From Podila epigama (lineage: Eukaryota > Mortierellomycota > Mortierellomycetes > Mortierellales > Mortierellaceae): DNA of 13,975 nt. The notes beneath the pieces are model-generated. The model had not been told where the DNA came from, did no database searches, and saw only the letters and a list, made by a program, of their open reading frames with translations. Positions 9,148 through 13,975 of the stretch are shown here, piece by piece (positions within the stretch are counted from its first letter, which is position 1; every line of letters begins with the position of its first letter). The stretch lies in the NCBI GenBank assembly GCA_015679605.1, contig JAAAVE010000756.1, positions 1 to 13,975 on the forward strand, in the 5' to 3' direction. Both the position numbers and the translations under genes were made by a program.

Positions 9148-12100
9148 TTAGGGAGCAACGCTCTGGGCGGTGGCCTGGCGGGAGCCAGCAATGCTGGAGC
9201 GAGGGCTCGAGTTGCTGACATCGACCTGGCTGGATGAGTTGCCGGGGGTTGAGCCGCGCTGTCTGGGAGACCAGCCGGCGCCGACGGAGGTCGCTACCAA
9301 CGAGGGAGCAACAGCGGCGGCATGGATGGAACGTTCACTGCGGTCCGAGTCGATCGAGAGACGACCTCCACGGATGGCCTTGAAGACCGAGAGCTCTGAG
9401 CGGACCTTGGTGATGGCAGAGTTCCAGACAAGACCCTCGCGGCCAGGGTATACATTAGAGGCGCTGCCAGCCATTGAGTTAGCGCGCTGAGATCCGATCG
9501 AGGCTGGGTACGAGTTGGCACGGCCCACCTCGGCATTGTTGGGGTAGGATGCATCAAAATTGGGGAGGATACGAGCCTGCTTATCCGTCTCGTTGACCCA
9601 GTCGACGAGACCGCCAAACAGTCCATCGGGGATAAGACGGATGACAACACCAACGGGAAGGGAGAGGAGACCAAGGAAGACGCAGATGGCCCACTGGTCG
9701 CCACGGAGGGGTTCAGTCTTGAAGGCCTCGCCACCGAGCTGGACAATGATGGCCTGCATTGCGACCATGATGAAGAAGATGGAAATAAAGTACATGTTCT
9801 TGGTAATACCAGAAAAGACATTGAGGCGGTTATCCAAACGACGCGAGTTGATTTCGTTGAAGATTTGCAAGAAGACAAAGGTGTTGAAGACCATGGTATC
9901 AAGTTCTTGCCGTCTGAATCCTTGGTAGGCGGCTGAAATCGCATCAATCTTATCCTTGCCGGTGATACCGGCGAGAATGTGATCGGGGACGTTTTTGTAG
10001 CCCATGATGTCCATGCCAGCGTACGCGAGAACAAAGGTAATTGTCAGTTGGAGGATAGCCTGGCCAAGAATCATCTTCCACATGGTGAAGGAGATCAGGG
10101 GAGCAGTACGAGGCTCGGGCTGGCGGTCGAGGAGTTCGGGTGTTGGGGGGTCGGTGGCAAGGGCAAGGGCGGCAAGAGTGTCCATGATCAAGTTGACCCA
10201 GAGCAGCTGGACGGCAGACATGATAGGCTTTTGTTCGACAGATTCAACGGCGGTGACAAAGGTCAAAATGACGGCAGTGACGTTGACAGTCAACTGGAAC
10301 TGCAAGAACTTCTTGACGGCATCGTTGACGGAGCGTCCCCAGAGAATGGCCTTGACAATGCTAGAAAAGTTGTCGTCCATCAAAATGATGGCAGAGGCCT
10401 CCTTGGCAACCTCAGTTCCAGCAATACCCATCGAGAAACCTACATCAGACATCTTCAACGCAGGGCCGTCGTTGGTACCATCACCAGTCACAGCCACAAT
10501 TTCACCAAGAGCCTTGAGGCGACCGACGAGGATCTTCTTATCATCGGGACTGGAGCGCGCCAAGACCTGGAGACGGGGAATGACAGCATCCATCTCTTCG
10601 ACGCTCAGAGCACGGAACTTGGGACCTTCCATAATAAGACCACCCTGAGTGTAGATACCACACTGGGTTGCGATTGACTTTGCAGTGAGAATGTTGTCAC
10701 CAGTAACCATGCGAACAAAGACACCAGCACGCTGGCAGGCAAGAACGGCCTCGGGGACACCATCACGGAGGGGATCCTCGATACCGACAACTCCAACAAG
10801 GGTAAGATCGCTCTCGGCAACATCAGCAAAGGCAACCTCTCCATCCTCGGTGAGAGAAACACCAGCTGGGGGCCATGATTCGAAATCGCGGTAAGCAATA
10901 CCAATGGTACGGAGGGACTGAGAAGCATAAGAGATGATAGTCTTGTGGACCTGGGTCTGAAGATCTTCAACAAGGTCAAGCTCAGTAACCTCAGCATCGC
11001 GATCTTCGGCAGCAGTGGAGACCTGGACGACCTTGTTGCAACGCTTCATGATAATCTCAGAGGCACCTTTGGCGTGGAGACGGAACTTGTTGGGACCCAT
11101 TTGGACAATGGTGGCCATGGACTTGCGCTCGGAGGAGAAGGGGTACAGATGAACAACAGGGGTAGCTTCACGGATGGTGCGGTAGTCAGCGCCACCAATC
11201 TTCTTGGAAAAGTCAAGCATGGCGACTTCGGTCTTGGAACCGATGAACGAAAGGTTGCCCTTATCATCCTCGCTCTCAAAGGCAGAAGAGTTGATAGCGA
11301 TGGCCTCGTGCATGAGCTGGGTGATGGCCTTTGGCAAGTTGCTGACCAGTTGGTTCATGGGGAAGGCATTACGGTTGATGGGGAGCTCGGCACGGGCGGT
11401 AGAATCACCCTCGGCAATATCGGCAATAAAACGAGTGTTGATACCCAAGGTACCAGCGACAATGGTCATACTGTGAAGGAATGAGTTTGATGAAAAGGTT
11501 TGAGTGAGTTGAAGAAAGGGCGATAGTAACAAGCAACGTGTACAACCAGAAAAGATGAAATAGGTAATGGGAAAAAAATACTTACCGGTTCTGGGTGAGA
11601 GTTCCAGTCTTGTCAGAGCAAACAGTGGTGGCGTTACCCATGGTCTCACAAGCGGCGAGGACACGAACAAGGTTGTTGTCCTTCAACATGCGAGTGGTTG
11701 CAAAGGCAAGGGCAAGGGTGACAGCAAGGGGAAGACCTTCAGGGACAGCGACGACGACGACGGTGACAGTGGAGATGAAGATTTTGACAAGGTCACTGAC
11801 AATTTGAGTCGATACCTTTTCTTTTTCAGGAATGATCTTGACAAGGAATCGGATGAGGAGAGCGACAAGCATGAGCAAGGCAGCCAAACTACCAAGCTTG
11901 GCGATAAGCTCGGCAAGATGGTTCAGCTTGACCTGGAGAGGAGTGTCCTCAGCTTCAGTGCGGAGGGACATCATCGTCTTGCCGTGGAAACTGTTCTCAC
12001 CGACACCGGTGACGACGTAGCTGCCGACACCCTCGAGGACCTTTGAGCCAGAGATGATGAAGCAATCGGTGCCATGGACGCCATGGTGGGGTTCGGCAAT

Positions 12101-13417
12101 GACTTCGATGCCCTCGTGGTTGGTGAGGATCTTGGACTCTTTGTGGGTGGCAGCTTCGATTTCCTCGAGACGCAGGAGCTCGTCAAAGGAGACCTTCTTG
12201 ACAGCATCGGACTCTCCGGTCATGGCGGACTCGTCGCACTTGAGGTTATGTCCTCCAAGGAAGACACCATCAGCGGTGATGACATCGCCAGGCTCGAGGT
12301 GGAGAATATCTCCGACGAGGACGTCATAAACAGACAAAAGAACGGTTTCGCCATTGCGGATGACCTTGACTTCACGGTCCTCCTTCTTGGCATTGAGCTT
12401 ACGGAACTGCTTTTCCTTCTGGAAATCATTGATGGATCCGACGAGAACGACAATGGCGACGGCGGCAAGAATGGCGACACCCTCGACCCAGGAGATTTTG
12501 GCATGGACAGATTCGACAAGCTCGTAGTTTTGGTTATATCTGGGTTTGAGCTCGTGTTCCATTCCAAAATCTTCATAGATACCAAGGGCAATAGAGACGA
12601 CAGCAGCAATCAACAACAGGATCTAGAAAGAAAGATGTACGAGATGTCCCAAGAGTTAGTTGCGCGCGGGTAAATATGTTGTAATGTGTTCAAGAAAATT
12701 TGAATGGGACGCGTGTGATGGGTGATTTGACAGACACAAATGGGTAGAAAAGCGCGTCTGAAACGGAGCAATCCAGGCACTTTGTACCACAAATCCCAAA
12801 TATCGAACAAAGGAGCGTCAAAGTTACCAACAACCAAAAAAATATATATACAAATATGAAAAAGAAGGGCAGGAAAGAACATCTCGACTAATAATAACCA
12901 CAAGAGCACACCAAGAAAAAGCAAAAGAAAAAGTAAAGTTGGATCGGTCCCGAGGACTTACAAGAATCTTGTCCTGAAGAGCCATCCACATGAGCTCAAA
13001 GATGTTCTTTTGTCTGCGCTGGGGCAGGACGTTACGACCAAAGTGCGTTTCGCGGTCCTGGAACGTGACGGTACTGTCATGGGCAACAACAGCTTTTTCG
13101 TTATGGGCCTCTTCGCCAGTGACAACGGTGGAAAGGGGTTGATTGGCGGTGGAGAGACCCCTGGTCTGGTTGGTGTGGAGACCTTCGAGGATGCCGTTGA
13201 CACCACCATAAGAAGCGAGCTTTTCTGATGACTTTGGGTCGATGAGATCCATTAGCTCGGCTGGGGTGAATGCGAATGGACCGTTGTTGTTGGGACGGTC
13301 GGCATTGTGGGAGACGATGGGGGTGACATTGGGATGTTCGACGACCTCAGCCTTATCGCTGAGGATCTTTGGGGAGGAGGACGAGGAGGCGGACTCGTCG
13401 AGTTCTGCCTTGTCCAT
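9148..13417 (-). CDS. PMC1: P-type (P2B) Ca2+-transporting ATPase, PMC1/PMCA family, 3 exons
   Basis: Exons (minus strand): 13417-12962, 12622-11586, 11470-9148. The total is 3816 nt, giving 1271 aa with a TAA stop. The ATG sits in a strong context (CCACCATGG). Seen: a cytosolic N-terminus with the family-typical YGGVNGI region; transmembrane helix M1 from about residue 151; M2 near 197-215; the actuator-loop TGES at 287-290; M4 with PEGLP at 446-450; the phosphorylation motif DKTGT at 489-493; nucleotide-binding KGAS at 632-635; TGDN at 754-757; the hinge TGDGTNDGP at 826-834; M6 with the N/D pair in VNLIMDTLA near 924-928; and further hydrophobic helices to about 1090. Known: P2B pumps export cytosolic Ca2+ or sequester it in vacuoles using ATP. 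The Ser-rich tail (about 1100-1271) contains a segment at 1179-1197 like the animal PMCA calmodulin-binding helix, which suggests calmodulin-regulated autoinhibition. Fungal vacuolar versus plasma-membrane location cannot be told from sequence alone. Confidence 0.96.
9373..9429 (-). other. Candidate calmodulin-binding/autoinhibitory helix in the Ca2+-ATPase tail
   Basis: Encodes residues 1179-1197 of the pump. Counting the Trp as position 1, hydrophobic residues fall at 1 (W), 5 (I), 8 (V), 12 (L), 14 (V), 15 (F) and 18 (I), with basic residues at 7, 9 and 16 and a following GGR. This is a 1-5-8-14 calmodulin motif. From memory, it matches the animal PMCA calmodulin-binding domain position by position, including Ala at 17. 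Binding itself is inference. Confidence 0.6.
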
Positions 13418-13769
13418 GGTGGAGGAGTGGGTAGGATGTGAAAGTGTGATGAAAGTGATAAGTGTAGAAGTGCAAGTGTGAAACTGAAGAGGGAGGAAGA
13501 AGAAAGGTTAAAAAAGAAAATCAAGCCTAACAGTCCACCAAGTGAGGGAGGGGGTAGAGGGGGTAGAAGGGGGGGCTGGAGACGAGGAGGTAGAAGGAGT
13601 TAAAGAAGAAAAGAAAAAAAATAAGGGCGGAAAAGAGAGACGAAGAAAAAGAAAAAAGAAAAAAAAGGGTGCGATGGATGTTGGGTTTTCTTTTATGGAG
13701 TGCTGATGAAAAAAAGTACCATGGGCAAATGGTTCGCATGTCATTGGTGATAATGATGGTCGTTTTTTA

Positions 13770-13864
13770 GTCTGTCTGTCTGTCAGTTGGTCAGTTTGGT
13801 CAGTCAGTCTGGGTAGTCAGTCAATCAGCTCACTTATTCAGTCAGCAGTCAGTCAGTCAGTCAG
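13770..13864. repeat. Degenerate CAGT/CTGA tetranucleotide repeat upstream of the Ca2+-ATPase
   Basis: On the plus strand the stretch starts with TCTG units, then repeats TCAG/CAGT with short interruptions, and ends in a perfect TCAG run. It lies about 350-450 bp upstream of the ATPase ATG, in the putative promoter or 5' leader. No functional site is claimed. Confidence 0.85.
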
Positions 13865-13903
13865 GGACAAAGGACAGGGGAACATGAACCATGACTACGA
13901 TAG

Positions 13904-13930
13904 AGAGACACACACACACTCAACACACAC
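13904..13930 (+). repeat. GA/CA dinucleotide-rich microsatellite
   Basis: A short GAGA stretch is followed by two CA runs separated by TCAA. It lies at the distal edge of the ATPase upstream region and is followed by A-rich and T-rich homopolymers at the window end. Confidence 0.7.
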
Positions 13931-13975
13931 AAAAAAAAGAAAGAAGGAATAGAAGGATGTGATTTTTTTTTTTTT

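Larger units (their letters stand above)
13418..13975 (-). promoter_or_regulatory. Upstream region of the Ca2+-ATPase gene (promoter/5' leader), no second gene seen
   Basis: From 13418 to about 13680 the coding strand is almost entirely C/T with long T runs, typical of fungal promoters and 5' leaders. Beyond that lie the tetranucleotide and CA repeats. No clear TATA box, calcineurin-response element or convincing ORF was found. Short ORFs in this stretch are low-complexity Phe/Ser/Pro-rich and look spurious. An intron in the 5' leader cannot be excluded. Confidence 0.5.

Noticed and set aside
10455-10481. Gly in place of the common Ala in the TGDGTNDxP hinge motif of the pump
   Set aside because: As far as I recall, fungal P2B pumps often have Gly here, so it is not treated as a defect.
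9979-10677. Long plus-strand ORF (232 codons) opposite the Ca2+-ATPase
   Set aside because: It lies antisense to conserved P-domain coding sequence. The strong codon bias of the ATPase removes antisense stops, so long mirror ORFs are expected, and the product shows no domain.
12074-12673. Plus-strand ORF of 199 codons opposite ATPase exon 2
   Set aside because: It is another antisense shadow. Its acidic, repetitive composition mirrors the codon usage of the real gene.
12705-12715. ACGCGT (MCB-like) hexamer
   Set aside because: It lies in an ATPase intron, not upstream of the cell-cycle gene DAM1, and one hexamer is expected by chance.
12824-12961. Open reading through ATPase intron 1
   Set aside because: The frame stops before exon 2 and adds no conserved sequence. 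Splicing with GTAAGT and a CTAG acceptor restores the M1 helix in frame.
13508-13744. Minus-strand ORFs upstream of the ATPase
   Set aside because: They are low-complexity Phe/Ser/Pro readings of a pyrimidine tract.

Overview
This looks like a nuclear window from an early-diverging filamentous fungus, most plausibly Mucoromycota/Mortierellomycota. The grounds are short spliceosomal introns (mostly 100-230 bp, GT-AG, GTAAGT-type donors), a DASH-complex kinetochore gene (a fungal-specific complex), a fungal-type plasma-membrane/vacuolar Ca2+-ATPase, and a kelch/CUB/EGF receptor-like protein of a kind uncommon in Dikarya. The lineage assignment is inference. No RNA gene, transposon or CRISPR array was found.

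All three genes lie on the minus strand, in transcription order from right to left. (1) 13417-9148: a 3-exon P2B-type Ca2+-ATPase (PMC1/PMCA family, 1271 aa). Its C-terminal tail contains a segment closely resembling the animal PMCA calmodulin-binding autoinhibitory helix. (2) 8872-7275: a 4-exon DAM1 homologue (399 aa) with the Dam1 signature in its first half, a charged coiled-coil-like stretch, a basic low-complexity linker and a C-terminal module that reads as a winged helix. (3) 6658-762: an 8-exon type-I membrane protein (1648 aa) with the order signal peptide, CUB, EGF, kelch propeller, PSI, one transmembrane helix and a roughly 660-residue cytoplasmic tail. This is the layout of attractin/MEGF8 receptors. 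For each gene I reconstructed the splice sites by hand; in all three the exon lengths sum to an exact multiple of three and the reading frame closes.

The remaining sequence is the 3' flank of the receptor gene (1-761), two intergenic regions (6659-7274 and 8873-9147), and the ATPase upstream region (13418-13975). The last is pyrimidine-rich on the coding strand and carries a degenerate CAGT/CTGA tetranucleotide repeat. The three genes have no obvious shared pathway: Ca2+ export, kinetochore-microtubule attachment and a putative cell-surface receptor.

The most interesting points are the attractin-like receptor in a fungus, its run of six consecutive phase-1 introns flanking symmetric exons (one of which encodes exactly one EGF module), the winged-helix-like C-terminus on Dam1, and the animal-like calmodulin-binding tail on the Ca2+ pump.
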